In this document: positions 42,321 through 52,214 of the stretch, piece by piece
How positions within the stretch are numbered: the first letter of the stretch is position 1
Layout: each line of letters starts with the position of its first letter
Source of the DNA: Deltaproteobacteria bacterium
Lineage (GTDB): Bacteria > Myxococcota_A > UBA9160 > UBA6930
Direction of reading: 5' to 3'
NCBI GenBank assembly: GCA_016875395.1
Contig: VGRF01000002.1
Span: 1-64,000 of the forward strand
DNA length: 64,000 nucleotides
Program-made: the position numbers and the translations under genes
Notes under the pieces: generated by a model
The model's database searches: none
What the model saw: only the letters and a program-made list of their open reading frames with translations
What the model was told of the DNA's origin: nothing

Positions 42321-43691
42321 ATGACCGCAGCCTCGAACGAACCCAACGCGAACGGCGCCGCCGCCCTCGACCGCTTCGCCTCGCTCATCTCGCGCTACGT
42401 GCCCGACGCGATCACCGCCTGCGCGGTGCTGCTGCTCGTGCTGTTCGGCGCCGCGCTCGCGCTCGGGAACACGCCCGCGGAGGTCGGCGACGCCTACTAC
42501 ACCGGCCTCTGGTCGCTGCTGCCGTTCACGATGCAGATGACGCTCATCATCGTGCTCTCGGCCACGCTCGCGACCACGCCGTTCTTCCGCAGCGCGATCT
42601 CCGCGCTCGCGCGGCTGCCGCGCACGACGGCGCAGGTCGTCGCGCTGTCCGTGCTCATCACGGCCTCGGTCTCCTACTTCTATTGGGGCCTCGGCATCGT
42701 GCTCAGCCCGATCATCGCGGTGAGCTTTGCGCGCGAGGCGGAGCGGCGCGGCATCGCGGTCGACTTCTTGTTCTTGCTCGCGACGATCTGGGGAAGCCAC
42801 GCGGTCTGGCAGTACGGCCTCTCGTCGAGCGCGCCGCTGATCGTCGCGACGCCGGGGCATCCGCTGGAAGCGTCGATCGGAGTGCTGCCGCTCGCGACCA
42901 CGATCGGCTCGCCCGCCGCGATCGCGCACGTGTGCGCCTACATGCTCGCGTGCATCGGCGCGGGCGTGTTCTTCATGCCGAAGCAGCCGCGCCCGGTCTC
43001 GCAGTTCCCCGGCACCGCGAAGCTCGGCGAGCCGGTGGTGGGCGACGGCGACGATGCGGGGCGCAGCTTCGCCGAGCGCCTCGAGCGCACCTCGTTCGCG
43101 AGCGTCGTCTTCATCGCGGCGCTCGCGGCGTGGCTGTGGCTGCACCTCACCGCGAAGGGCGGCGGCCTCGACTTCAACTCGCTGAACGCGGTGTTGTTAC
43201 TGCTGTGCCTCGCGTTCCATCGCAACGTGAGCCGCTTCTCGCGCGCGCTCGAGCGCGCCGTCACCACCGGCTGGCCCGTGATCGTGCTCTATCACCTCTA
43301 CGCCGGCGTCGCGGGCCTGATCCAGCACACGACGCTCGGCGCCGAGATGGCGGGCTTCGTCGCGGGCGTGTCGACGCCGCTCACGTTCCCGCTGCTCACC
43401 GCCGCCAGCGGCACGCTGTTCTCGCTGTTCATCCCGTCGAGCGGCGGGCAGTGGGCGATTCAGGGCTTCGTCACGTCGCAAGCGGCCAGCGAAGTGGGAG
43501 TCAGCGTGCAGCGCGGCCTGCTCGCACTCGGCGTCGGCGACCACATGGGCAACCTGATGTCGCCGTTCTGGTACCTCGTCGTCGCAGGCATCGCGGGCGT
43601 GAGCTTCCGCAGCTTCTACGGCTACGGCCTTGCCTACGCGGCGCTCTGGTTCGTGATGGGCACCGCGGCGTTCACGTTCTTGCCTTGTTAG
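42321..43691 (+). CDS. AtoE-type short-chain fatty acid transporter
   Basis: 456 residues and about twelve hydrophobic helices. RYVPDAITACAVLLLVLF, SYFYWGLGIVLSPIIAV, GSHAVWQYGLSSSAPL and PSSGGQWAIQGF are typical of the TIGR00366/AtoE family that carries acetoacetate and short-chain fatty acids. It starts 13 bases after the TauD stop, so it is probably cotranscribed. Its stop (TGT TAG) coincides with a TTGTTAGG word. Confidence 0.9.
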   Translation: MTAASNEPNANGAAALDRFASLISRYVPDAITACAVLLLVLFGAALALGNTPAEVGDAYYTGLWSLLPFTMQMTLIIVLSATLATTPFFRSAISALARLPRTTAQVVALSVLITASVSYFYWGLGIVLSPIIAVSFAREAERRGIAVDFLFLLATIWGSHAVWQYGLSSSAPLIVATPGHPLEASIGVLPLATTIGSPAAIAHVCAYMLACIGAGVFFMPKQPRPVSQFPGTAKLGEPVVGDGDDAGRSFAERLERTSFASVVFIAALAAWLWLHLTAKGGGLDFNSLNAVLLLLCLAFHRNVSRFSRALERAVTTGWPVIVLYHLYAGVAGLIQHTTLGAEMAGFVAGVSTPLTFPLLTAASGTLFSLFIPSSGGQWAIQGFVTSQAASEVGVSVQRGLLALGVGDHMGNLMSPFWYLVVAGIAGVSFRSFYGYGLAYAALWFVMGTAAFTFLPC

Positions 43692-43692
43692 G

Positions 43693-44091
43693 TCACCCCG
43701 CGAACGCCGCCATCCCCGCGCCGATCAGCGAGCCCAGCAGCAGCGCCATCTGCGCAAGCGCGCCGATCGCGAAGCCCGTACCGCGCTTCGAGGCTTCGGC
43801 GACGTAGCCGCGGAAGTAGAGGACGCGGCCGACGATGAAGACGAGACCGAGCGCGCAGGCGATCGGCGCGCTCACGAAGCGACCGAACGCGAGCATGCTC
43901 GGGACGAAGATGACGAGTTGTTCGAGCGTGTTCTGGTGCACGCGGAACGTGCGCTCGAACTCGGGGTGCCCGGTCGTTGCGGGCGCGGGCACGTTGAACT
44001 TGCCGCGCGCGACTCCGACCAGCATGCCGAAGGTGAAGTACTCGACGAGCGCGAGCGCGATCACGGCGTAGACGGCGGCTTCGTAGTTCAC
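43693..44091 (-). CDS. MAPEG-family membrane protein
   Basis: 132 residues and four helices. PEFERTFRVHQNTLEQLVIF is the MAPEG signature, including the glutathione-binding Arg/Asn/Glu set. Eukaryotic relatives are microsomal glutathione transferases and leukotriene synthases. GTG start at 44091, after GAGGAGATCTCC. It lies downstream of an LLM oxidoreductase gene on the same strand, 44 bases away. Confidence 0.9.
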   Translation of the reverse strand: MNYEAAVYAVIALALVEYFTFGMLVGVARGKFNVPAPATTGHPEFERTFRVHQNTLEQLVIFVPSMLAFGRFVSAPIACALGLVFIVGRVLYFRGYVAEASKRGTGFAIGALAQMALLLGSLIGAGMAAFAG

Positions 44092-44135
44092 GGAGATCTC
44101 CTCGGGTGCGCGCTGGGCGCGCGGGTTATCAGAGA

Positions 44136-44978
44136 CTAGCCGACCTGCTTCGCGAGCGTGGCGTAGCGGTCGAGCAGCGGCAGCACTTCCTCCGCCTTCG
44201 CGGGGGGCAGGCCGAACACGCAGCGCGTCACGCCGGCGTCGCGCGCCTTCGCGAGCACGTCCGCGTTCGGCGGCGCGGCGAAGATGCTGATCTCGAACTT
44301 CGCGGGGTCGCGTCCGGCGGCGCGGAGCTTCTCGCGCACTTCGGGGATGCGCTCGATGATCTCGTCGCGCCCGAAGATGGGCATCCAGCCGTCGCCGTAC
44401 TCGATCGCGCGCTCGGCGGCTTTCGGGTAGCCGCCGCCGACGTGGATCGGCGGGTGCGGCTTCTGCACCGGCTTCGGCCACGTCATCACGGGCGCGAACT
44501 CCACGAACTTGCCGTGGAACTCGGCCTTGCTCTTCGTCCACAGCTCCTTCATTGCGAGCACGCGCTCGCGCATCAGCGAGAGGCGCGTCTTGAACTCGGT
44601 GCCGTGGTTGCGCATCTCCTCCGCGTTCCAGCCGGCGCCGATGCCGAACAGGAAGCGCCCGTTCGAGACGCGGTCGAGCGTCGCCACGTCCTTCGCGGTC
44701 TGCAGCGGATCGCGCTGCACCACGAGGCAGATGCCCGTCGCGAGCTTGATCCGAGTTGTTACGGCCGCTGCTGCTCCGAGCGAGATGAACGGCTCGTACA
44801 CGTCGTAGTACATCATCGGCAGCTCGGCGCCGCCCGGCCACGGCGACTTTCGCTCCACCGGGATGTGCGTGTGCTCGGGGAACCAGAGCGACTCGAAGCC
44901 GCGCGCCTCGGCCTCGCGCGCGAGCTCCGCAGGCTGGATCGAGTAATCGGTGGTGAAGATCGTGAGTCCGTAGTGCAT
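44136..44978 (-). CDS. LLM-class F420-type oxidoreductase
   Basis: 280 residues of the luciferase-like barrel: GFESLWFPEHTHIPV, KLATGICLVVQRDP, RFLFGIGAGWNAEE and PPIHVGGGYPKAAERA. The FPEHTHIP motif is characteristic of one F420-dependent TIGR03619-like subgroup in actinobacteria and related bacteria. The reaction is unknown; the nearby alpha/beta hydrolase and SDR genes on the same strand suggest xenobiotic or terpenoid breakdown. Confidence 0.9.
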   Translation of the reverse strand: MHYGLTIFTTDYSIQPAELAREAEARGFESLWFPEHTHIPVERKSPWPGGAELPMMYYDVYEPFISLGAAAAVTTRIKLATGICLVVQRDPLQTAKDVATLDRVSNGRFLFGIGAGWNAEEMRNHGTEFKTRLSLMRERVLAMKELWTKSKAEFHGKFVEFAPVMTWPKPVQKPHPPIHVGGGYPKAAERAIEYGDGWMPIFGRDEIIERIPEVREKLRAAGRDPAKFEISIFAAPPNADVLAKARDAGVTRCVFGLPPAKAEEVLPLLDRYATLAKQVG

Positions 44979-45007
44979 GACGCGATCATGCCACGGAATG
45001 CGCGTCG

Positions 45008-45811
45008 TCAGCTCCGCGCGTGGAGCTCGCGCGCGCGCGCGACGAATCGCTCGGGCTCGATGCGATGGAGCCAGTGCCCGAGGCCCGGCCACACCTCGAC
45101 GCGCGCGCTCGGAATCGCGGCGCGCAGCCACGCCTCGTAGTCGCTGCCAGGGTCGTCGCCGTGCAACGAGAGGTAGGGCGCGCGCAGCTGCGCGAGCGCG
45201 GGAAGCAGGGTCGCCGTGAGCGCCGCCTCGTCCTGGTCGACGAGCGGCAGCCAGAGCTGTTCGACGACGGGTCGGCGCGCTTCGACGCGGTAGCCGCGCA
45301 GCTCGTGGCGGACGCGCTGCGGAAGGAGCGGGCCGGCGAGCAGCTCCATCTCTTCGTTCAGCGCATCGCAGAAGCCGGCCCCGCGCAGCCGCGGCGCGAT
45401 CTTGCGCACGAGCTCGATGAACGGACCGAGGCGCAGCGACTGATCGACGTTCACCACCGAGCGCACCGGCGTGAGCGCGCCGAGCAGCGTCGCGACGAGG
45501 CCGCCGAGCGAGTGGCCGACGACGCGCGGCGGCTCCGGGAGTGCGAGCGCGCGCACGAAGCTCGCGACCGCCTGCGCGAGCGCGAAGGCGCTGTACGCCG
45601 GTAGCGGCGACGACGCGCCGTGGCCGGGCAGATCGACGCGAATCACGCGCGCCTCGCGAGCGAGCAGCGGCGCGATCTCGTCCCACGCGCGGTGATCCTC
45701 GGTGATGCCGTGCAGCAGGAGCAGCGGTGCGCCCGCGCCCTCCTCGCGATACGCGATCTCGCCGCCGCCTTCCAGCGCGACGCGGTGAAGTTGTTGGGGC
45801 GTCGCGCTCAC
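45008..45811 (-). CDS. Alpha/beta-hydrolase
   Basis: 267 residues. Oxyanion HGITEDHRAW, nucleophile elbow GHSLGG, a late Asp in LHGDDPGSDY and the catalytic His in GLGHWLHRIEP complete the triad. Family members hydrolyse esters or C-C bonds (MhpC-like). Starts at GTG 45811 overlapping the SDR stop (GTGA), after GGAGGT. So the SDR and hydrolase are coupled. Confidence 0.9.
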   Translation of the reverse strand: MSATPQQLHRVALEGGGEIAYREEGAGAPLLLLHGITEDHRAWDEIAPLLAREARVIRVDLPGHGASSPLPAYSAFALAQAVASFVRALALPEPPRVVGHSLGGLVATLLGALTPVRSVVNVDQSLRLGPFIELVRKIAPRLRGAGFCDALNEEMELLAGPLLPQRVRHELRGYRVEARRPVVEQLWLPLVDQDEAALTATLLPALAQLRAPYLSLHGDDPGSDYEAWLRAAIPSARVEVWPGLGHWLHRIEPERFVARARELHARS

Positions 45812-46602
45812 CACACCTCCATCCCGCCCGCGACGTTCAGCGCGACACCGGTGACGTTCTGCGCGGTTGCGAGATAGAGCACGGCCTGCGCGATGTCGGC
45901 GGGCGTTTGCTCGCGGCCCAGCGGGATCATCCGCTTCACCGCGGTGTCGTACGCCTGCTTCCCGCCGCGCGCCTCGCTCGTCAGGTGGTGCGTCCACATG
46001 TGCGTGGCGAGGATGCCGGGGCACACCGCGTTCACGCGCACGCCGCGCGGCGCCACTTCGTCCGCGAGCGCCTGGGTGAAGCCGACCGCGGCGAACTTGC
46101 TCGAGCAGTAGAGCGTGCCGGTCGCGCGGCCGCGCTTGCCGGCGACCGAGGCGATGTTCACGATCGAGCCGCGCGTCTCTGCGAGCGCGGCCAGCGCGGC
46201 GCGCGAGACGAGATACGGGCCCTTCACGTTCACCGCGTACACGAAGTCCCAGCGCGCTTCGTCGATCGTCTCGAGCGGCGCGAAGTGCACGACGCCGGCG
46301 TTGTTCACGACGAGATCGATGCGCCCGAACGCCTCGCGCGTGCGCGCGACGAGCGCGTCCACCTGCTGCGCGTTCGTGACGTCGCACGCAACCGCGAGCG
46401 TGCGCCCGTTGCCGCGCGCCGCGATCTCGCGCGCGGTCGCCTCGAGCTGCGCAGCGGAGGAGAGCTCGTACGTGAGGTGAGTGTCTGGCGCCGCGATGTC
46501 CGAGACGACCACGCTCGCGCCCGCGTCCGCGAGCGCCTCCGCGATGCCGCGCCCGATTCCGCGCGCCGCGCCCGTCACGATCGCGACCTTGCCTGCGAGC
46601 AT
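45808..46602 (-). CDS. SDR-family oxidoreductase
   Basis: 264 residues, classical SDR: nucleotide-binding VTGAARGIGRG, VVNNAGVV, IASVAGKRG with the active-site Ser, and a YCSSK motif (Tyr-x-x-x-Lys). NAD(P)-dependent alcohol/ketone conversion. It is the first gene of the SDR-hydrolase pair; the repeat element at 46660 lies just upstream. Confidence 0.93.
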   Translation of the reverse strand: MLAGKVAIVTGAARGIGRGIAEALADAGASVVVSDIAAPDTHLTYELSSAAQLEATAREIAARGNGRTLAVACDVTNAQQVDALVARTREAFGRIDLVVNNAGVVHFAPLETIDEARWDFVYAVNVKGPYLVSRAALAALAETRGSIVNIASVAGKRGRATGTLYCSSKFAAVGFTQALADEVAPRGVRVNAVCPGILATHMWTHHLTSEARGGKQAYDTAVKRMIPLGREQTPADIAQAVLYLATAQNVTGVALNVAGGMEVW

Positions 46603-46659
46603 CGAAGTTCCCTCCGGCCTCGGAGGCTAGTTCGAGGCGGGAGCGCCGGACCTCGGATT

Positions 46660-46694
46660 GGGGACGTTCCGCAAGAAAGTAAAGCTGGGATCCG
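46660..46694. repeat. Dispersed palindromic repeat, family 1 (half copy)
   Basis: GGGGACGTTCCGCAAGAAAGTAAAG is matched by the arm at 23-47 (one base different), followed here by CTGGGATCCG, the tail found at 87-96. The second arm is absent. It sits in the 162-base gap between divergent SDR genes. Confidence 0.8.
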
Positions 46695-46764
46695 GGGCTC
46701 CGTGACCGAAGGTTCACGCTGGTCCGCTGTGCCAGCCTGCGCGCCCACGGCGGGAGGCTTTGCC

Positions 46765-47550
46765 ATGGCGAGGCTCGACGGGCGGGTGGTGCTGGTGACG
46801 GGCGGCGGGCGCGGGATCGGGCGCTCGCTCGCGCTCGCGGCGGCGCGCGAGGGCGCGCGCGTCGCGATCACGTCGCGCACGCAGCGCGAGCTCGACGCAG
46901 TCGTCGTGGAGATGCGCGCGCTCGGGAGCGACGGGCTCGCGATCACGGCAGACGCGCTGTCGCGCGGCGAGACGAAGGCGGCGGTGGAGCGCGTGCTCGC
47001 GCACTTCGGGCGCATCGACGGCGTCGTGAACAACGCGGGCGGCGGCGTCGGGTGGAAGCCGGCGCCGGGCAAGGACCGCGACGAGCACGAGGACGAGCTG
47101 TTCGAGGCGAACCTGCGCCTGAATCTCACCTCCGCCTACTACGCGACGCGCTTCGCGATGCCCACGCTGCGCGCGCAGAAGTGGGGGCGCGTGATCACGA
47201 TCGGCTCGGGCTTCGCGAAGCGCAGTGGCGGCGCGCTCGCCTACACCGCCGCGAAGCACGGCCTCGTCGGCCTCACGCGCGCATGGGCGGCGCAGGTCGC
47301 GGCCGACGGCGTCACGGTGAACTGCCTCTGCCCCGGCTGGACCAACACGAGCCTCGTCGACTGGAACGCGCTCGCGAAGGCCTACGGCACCGACCCCGCC
47401 GGCGCGAAGCGCATCGCCGAGAGCGACAACCTCCAGCGCCGCGTGCTCGAGCCCGACGAGCTCGGCCCGATGTGCGTGCTGCTGCTGAGCGAAGAAGCGC
47501 GCGGGATCACGGGCCAAGTGATCAGCGTGGACGGCGGGTACAAGGTGTGA
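46765..47550 (+). CDS. SDR-family oxidoreductase
   Basis: 261 residues. Cofactor motif VTGGGRGIGRS, VVNNAGGGVG, an IGSGFAKRSG loop with the active-site Ser and a YTAAK Tyr-Lys pair. It ends GQVISVDGGYKV, typical of FabG-like SDRs. CGGGAGGC precedes the ATG. Divergent from the SDR at 45808, from which it differs considerably. Followed by the family-2 repeat. Confidence 0.93.
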   Translation: MARLDGRVVLVTGGGRGIGRSLALAAAREGARVAITSRTQRELDAVVVEMRALGSDGLAITADALSRGETKAAVERVLAHFGRIDGVVNNAGGGVGWKPAPGKDRDEHEDELFEANLRLNLTSAYYATRFAMPTLRAQKWGRVITIGSGFAKRSGGALAYTAAKHGLVGLTRAWAAQVAADGVTVNCLCPGWTNTSLVDWNALAKAYGTDPAGAKRIAESDNLQRRVLEPDELGPMCVLLLSEEARGITGQVISVDGGYKV

Positions 47551-47572
47551 ACGCGCGTTCACGCCCGCCGCG

Positions 47573-47655
47573 GAATCGCGGAAGCCGCGTCTGACGCCGA
47601 CCCCTCGATTCTTCGGAATCGCCAACTCAGCGTCAGACGCAACTTCCGCGATTTC
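47573..47655. repeat. Dispersed palindromic repeat, family 2
   Basis: GAATCGCGGAA (47573-47583) and TTCCGCGATTTC (47644-47655) form outer arms. Inside are GCGTCTGACGC (47587-47597) and GCGTCAGACGC (47630-47640), with CCTCGATTC-TTCG-GAATCG in the centre. These are the same cores and arms as at 12851-12943. It lies 22 bases after the SDR stop. Confidence 0.8.
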
Positions 47656-47711
47656 TCGCCACAGCGCGGCCCTCCGGCTGTAGCGTCCCGCGCTTCTCGC
47701 CGAGGTCCCGT

Positions 47712-48833
47712 TTGCCCAAGCCCAAGCTCCGCGTCGCGATGATCGGCTGCGAGTTCATGGGGCGCGCGCACGCGAACGCGTGGCGGCAGGCGCCGCGCTT
47801 CTTCGAGCTCGCCGCCGAGCCCGTGCTGCAGGTGCTGTGTGCGCGCGACGCCGCGAAGCTCGCGCGCGCCGCGGAGAAGCTCGGCTTCGCAGAGCACACG
47901 ACCGATTGGCGCAGCGCGATTCGGCGACCCGACGTCGACGTGGTCGACATCTGCACGCCCGGCGACTCGCACGCGGAGATCGCGATCGCGGCGGCGCAGG
48001 CAGGCAAGGCGCTGCTGTGCGAGAAGCCGCTCGCGAACACGCTCGCCGAGGCGGAGGCGATGGCGAACGCGGCGCGCGCGGCGGGCGTCGCGAGCCTCGT
48101 CTTTCACAACTACCGGCGCGTGCCCGCCGTCGCGCTCGCGAAGCGGCTGATCGCGGAGGGGCGCATCGGCGAGATTCACCACTACCGCGGGGCCTATCTC
48201 CAAGACTGGATCGTCGACCCCGCGTTCCCGCGCGTGTGGAGGCTCGTCAGGGCGCAGGCGGGCAGCGGCGCGCTCGGCGACATCGGCTCGCATCAGGTCG
48301 ATCTCGCGCGCTTCCTCGTCGGCGAGATCGCCGAGGTGAGCGGCCTGCTGCACACGTTCGTGGCGGAGCGCCCGCTGCCCGGCGGCGGCGGTCGCGGGCG
48401 CGTCGACGTGGACGACGCCTCGCTCGCGCTCGTTCGGTTCGCGAACGGCGCGATCGGCTCGCTCGAAGGCACGCGCTTCGCGACGGGGCGCAAGAACGCG
48501 AACCGCTTCGAGATCAACGGCTCGCGCGGCAGTCTCGCGTTCGATCTCGAGCGCCTGAACGAGCTCGAGCTCTACGAAGAGCAGGGCGCGAGCTCGGGTT
48601 TCCGCACGCTGCTCGCGACCGACGCGTCGCATCCCTACGTGGATGCGTGGTGGCCGCCCGGTCACGTGCTCGGGTGGGAGCACACCTTCGTACACACGAT
48701 CGCGGACTTCACTCGCGCACTCGCGCGCGGAGAGGCGCCGAGCCCGAGCTTCGACGAGGGCGTCGCGAATCAGCGCGTGCTCGCCGCGATCGAGCGCTCG
48801 GCCGCGAGCAAGCGTTGGGAGGCGGTGGCGTGA
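47712..48833 (+). CDS. Gfo/Idh/MocA-family sugar dehydrogenase
   Basis: 373 residues. N-terminal dinucleotide fold ([15 protein letters not shown]), [13 protein letters not shown] and LLCEKPLAN (catalytic Lys), and C-terminal alpha/beta half with [11 protein letters not shown]. It oxidises or isomerises sugars and inositols with NAD(P). TTG start at 47712. Its stop overlaps the next gene's GTG (GTGA). Grouping with ThuA and a heme-binding HEAT protein suggests a keto-sugar pathway. Confidence 0.92.
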   Translation: MPKPKLRVAMIGCEFMGRAHANAWRQAPRFFELAAEPVLQVLCARDAAKLARAAEKLGFAEHTTDWRSAIRRPDVDVVDICTPGDSHAEIAIAAAQAGKALLCEKPLANTLAEAEAMANAARAAGVASLVFHNYRRVPAVALAKRLIAEGRIGEIHHYRGAYLQDWIVDPAFPRVWRLVRAQAGSGALGDIGSHQVDLARFLVGEIAEVSGLLHTFVAERPLPGGGGRGRVDVDDASLALVRFANGAIGSLEGTRFATGRKNANRFEINGSRGSLAFDLERLNELELYEEQGASSGFRTLLATDASHPYVDAWWPPGHVLGWEHTFVHTIADFTRALARGEAPSPSFDEGVANQRVLAAIERSAASKRWEAVA

Positions 48834-51800
48834 AGATCGTGAAGTGGGTGCTGCGCGTCGCCGTCGCTCTCGCGCTGCTCGTCGGCCTCGTGATCGGCGG
48901 CATCGCCGCTTACTACAAGGATCGAGCGGGCGAAGAAGTGCCATTCACGACGCTCTACGGAATCGTGGCCACCGAGCTGTGGAGCCGCTCGGTCTGCGCC
49001 ATCACCGGCTGCCCCGCGGAGCTGCCCGAGGGCATGACGTCGAAGCTGTGGGACGAGACGCAGCTGAAGTCGACACCCGTCGCGATCGACGTCGATCCGC
49101 TCGGGCGCGTGTTTGTCGCGGAGGCCGATCGCCACCAAGGCGCGGTGCCCGACAACCGCCAGCACATGTACTGGCTGCTGGACGAGCTTGCGGCGCGCAC
49201 GGTCGAGGATCGCCGCGCTTATTACGAGAAGTGGATCGCGGCGGGGAAGTTCCCCGACCCGAGCGTGTTCACGAGCCGCACCGACAAGGCCGTGATGCTC
49301 ACCGACACGAACGACGACGGCGTCGCCGATGCGCGCCACGAGCTGGCTTCGTGGAGCGACATGGTCGACGGCCTCGTCTCCGGCGTGCTCGCGATCGACG
49401 ACGAGCTGTGGGTCACGTCGCTCCCGTATCTCACGAAGCTCACGGACGCGGACGGCGATGGCGTTCCCGAGCAGCGCGAAGACATCGCGTACGGCTTTGG
49501 GGTGAAGACGTCGCTCGGCGGTCACGACCTTCACGGCCTGGCACTCGGGCCCGACGGCAAGATCTACTTCTCGATGGGCGACCGCGGTTACTCCGTGCGC
49601 ACGCGCGAGGGCGTGCTGCTGGAGCCGCCGATGGATCCCGGCCGCGGCGCGGTGTTCCGCGTGAATCGCGACGGCTCGAACCTCGAGGTGTTCGCGACGG
49701 GGCTGCGCAATCCGCAGGAGCTCGCCTTCGACGACCACGGGAACCTCTTCACGGGCGAGAACAACTCCGACTCCGAGGACCAAGCGCGCATCGCGTACGT
49801 CATCGAAGGCGGCGACTCGGGCTGGGCGATGCCGTTTCAGACGATGAGCGGCGACTACCCGCGCGCGTCGTGGGTGGCGGAGAAGCTCTGGCAGACGCAG
49901 CACGAAGGGCAGCCCGCGTGGATCGTGCCGCCGCTCGCGCACCTCGGGCGCGGGCCGTCGGGATTCGCGCACTACCCCGGCACGGGTCTCGCCGATCGCT
50001 ACCGCGATCGCTTCTTCATGGCGGACTACCGCTACACGCCGGCGGCGTCGGCGATCTTCTCGTTCGGCGTGCACCCCAAGGGCGCTGGCTTCGAGGTCAT
50101 CGACGTGCGCCCGTTCATCTCGCAGGTGGTCGCGACGGACTTCGCGTTCGGCTTCGACGGGCGCTTCTACGTCGCGCACTACGAGGACTTGTCGAAGAAG
50201 CAGCGGCTGCTCGTGATGGAGGACGCCGAGGCGCGCAAGCAGGACGTGGTCGCCGAGACCGCGCGGCTCGCGCGCGAGGGCATGCGCGGGCGCAGCGCGG
50301 AGGAGCTCGTGGAGCTGCTCGCGCACGCGGACCAGCGCATCCGCCTGCGCGCGCAGTTCGAGCTCGCGCGGCGCGGCGATGCGGCGCCGCTGGCGGCGCT
50401 CGCGCGCGATGCGGAAGCGCCCGAGCTCGCGCGGGTTCACGCGCTGTGGGGTCTCGGCCAGCTCGGTGCGCCTGCGCTCGCCGGCTTCGAGGCGCCCGAG
50501 GTCGCGGCCTCGTTCGACCCCGAGCTGCGCGCGCAGCTCGCGCGCGTGGCCGGCGATGCGCGCGCCGAGGCGTTCGCACCGCTGCTGATCGAGTGGCTGC
50601 GCGACGCCGAGCCGCGCGTGCGCTTCTTCGCCGCGCAGTCGCTCGGTGCGCTCCACGCGATCCCCGCGGTGAAGCCGCTGTTCGAGTTGTTACGGGAGAA
50701 CGCGGACCAGGATCCGTTCCTGCGCCACGCCGCCGTGTGGGCGCTGAAGCGCATCGGCGACGGCGACGCGATGCTCGCGTTCGCGGACGACAGCTCTCGC
50801 TCGGTGCGGCTCGGCTCGCTGCTCGCGCTGCGCTGGCTCGGCGACGCGCGCGTCGCGCGTTTCCTCACGGACGCCGATCCGCTCCTCCAGGCTGAAGCGG
50901 CACGCGCGATTTGGGACGCGCCGATCGCGGGCGCGAACGCAGCGCTGGCTGCGCGGATCGCGAGGCTCACGCCGGTGGCGGAGGACGACGTTCAGACCGG
51001 CTTCGCGCTGCATCGCCGCGTGATCGCCGCGAACGTTGCCGAGGGCCGCGCGGAGAACGCGACGGCACTCGCCGCCTACGCCGCGAATCGCAAGCACCCG
51101 CGCGCGCTGCGCGAGATTGCGCTCGAGGCGCTCGCGACGTTCGCGAAGCCCGAGCCGCGCGATCTCGTGCTCGGCTTCTATCGCCCCTTGCCCGAGCGCG
51201 ATGCGAGCCTCGTGCATCCCGCCCTCGATGCGCACGGCCGTGCGCTCGTGGAAGGCGACCTCGGCGATCGCGCGCTCGCGATCGCGACCGAGTTCGGGCG
51301 GCTGCCGATGCAGAGTCACGAGCTCGCGCTGCGCGCGAACGACAAGCGCGCCGCGACGCCCGCGCGCGAGGCTGCGCTGCGCGCGCTCGTGGCGCGACCC
51401 GACGAGGGTTCGCGCGACCTCGCGATCGAATCGGCCGAGAACTGCCTCCCGGCCGAGTCGCCCGAGCTGCGCGCGACGGCGCGCGAAGCGCTGCTCGCGC
51501 TCGACGCGCCGCGCGGCGTGGGCTTGCTCGCGGCGGTGCCTGCGGATGCGCCGCTCGTCGAGCGACAGCGCGCGTTCGCCGCTCTCGCGACCGCGCAGGA
51601 TCCGCGCGCGAGCGCTGCGCTCGAGAGCGCGCTCGATGCGCTGGCGGAAGGCACGCTCGCGAACGACGTGCAGCTCGACGTGCTCGAGGCGGCCCGCAAG
51701 CTGCGCACACCGGCGCTGATCGACAAGCTCGCGAGGTACGAAGCCGCGCTGCCCGCGGACGATCTCGTCGCGCGCAGTGCCTTTGCGCTCGCCGGAGGCG

Positions 51801-52204
51801 ACGCGACACGCGGCGCCGCGGTGTTCGAGAGCGAGACTGCGGAGTGCATGCGCTGCCACGGCAGCGGCGGCCACGGCGCCGGCGCGGGCCCCGATCTCGC
51901 GGGCGTTTCGAAGCGCCACGACGCGCGCGGCCTGCTCGAGTCCGTGCTGCTCCCGAACGCGAAGATCGCCGAGGGCTACGGCTCGGTCGCCGTCACGCTG
52001 AAAGACGGCAGCGTCGTGAACGGCGTCCAGGTCGAGGAGACGCGCAGCGAAGTCGTGGTCGATTCCGGTGACGGCAAGCCGCGCCGCATCGCGCTGCGCG
52101 ACGTCGCCTCGCGCACGCCGCCGGCCTCCGCGATGCCGCCGACCGCGCTCGGTCTCACGCCGCGCGAGCTGCGCGATTTGATCGCACATCTCCAGACCCG
52201 CTGA
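48830..52204 (+). CDS. Membrane-anchored heme-binding HEAT-repeat dehydrogenase (PVC type)
   Basis: 1124 residues. An N-terminal membrane helix (4 to 26) is followed by a beta-propeller of the membrane-bound sugar dehydrogenase type ([43 protein letters not shown], to about 470), HEAT-like repeats (about 470 to 960), and a C-terminal cytochrome c segment with CMRCH (C1006, C1009, H1010). Such proteins are abundant in Planctomycetes and Verrucomicrobia and act in periplasmic sugar oxidation. Starts GTG 48830 after GGGAGGCGGTGGC. Confidence 0.9.
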   Translation: MKIVKWVLRVAVALALLVGLVIGGIAAYYKDRAGEEVPFTTLYGIVATELWSRSVCAITGCPAELPEGMTSKLWDETQLKSTPVAIDVDPLGRVFVAEADRHQGAVPDNRQHMYWLLDELAARTVEDRRAYYEKWIAAGKFPDPSVFTSRTDKAVMLTDTNDDGVADARHELASWSDMVDGLVSGVLAIDDELWVTSLPYLTKLTDADGDGVPEQREDIAYGFGVKTSLGGHDLHGLALGPDGKIYFSMGDRGYSVRTREGVLLEPPMDPGRGAVFRVNRDGSNLEVFATGLRNPQELAFDDHGNLFTGENNSDSEDQARIAYVIEGGDSGWAMPFQTMSGDYPRASWVAEKLWQTQHEGQPAWIVPPLAHLGRGPSGFAHYPGTGLADRYRDRFFMADYRYTPAASAIFSFGVHPKGAGFEVIDVRPFISQVVATDFAFGFDGRFYVAHYEDLSKKQRLLVMEDAEARKQDVVAETARLAREGMRGRSAEELVELLAHADQRIRLRAQFELARRGDAAPLAALARDAEAPELARVHALWGLGQLGAPALAGFEAPEVAASFDPELRAQLARVAGDARAEAFAPLLIEWLRDAEPRVRFFAAQSLGALHAIPAVKPLFELLRENADQDPFLRHAAVWALKRIGDGDAMLAFADDSSRSVRLGSLLALRWLGDARVARFLTDADPLLQAEAARAIWDAPIAGANAALAARIARLTPVAEDDVQTGFALHRRVIAANVAEGRAENATALAAYAANRKHPRALREIALEALATFAKPEPRDLVLGFYRPLPERDASLVHPALDAHGRALVEGDLGDRALAIATEFGRLPMQSHELALRANDKRAATPAREAALRALVARPDEGSRDLAIESAENCLPAESPELRATAREALLALDAPRGVGLLAAVPADAPLVERQRAFAALATAQDPRASAALESALDALAEGTLANDVQLDVLEAARKLRTPALIDKLARYEAALPADDLVARSAFALAGGDATRGAAVFESETAECMRCHGSGGHGAGAGPDLAGVSKRHDARGLLESVLLPNAKIAEGYGSVAVTLKDGSVVNGVQVEETRSEVVVDSGDGKPRRIALRDVASRTPPASAMPPTALGLTPRELRDLIAHLQTR

Positions 52205-52214
52205 AGGAGCCGCC

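Noticed and set aside
47780-52204. Open frame of 1474 codons that would fuse an extra 350 residues to the heme-HEAT protein
   Set aside because: The first part is the Gfo/Idh gene in another frame and reads as Arg-rich nonsense. The GTG at 48830 with a good ribosome site and membrane helix is the real start.
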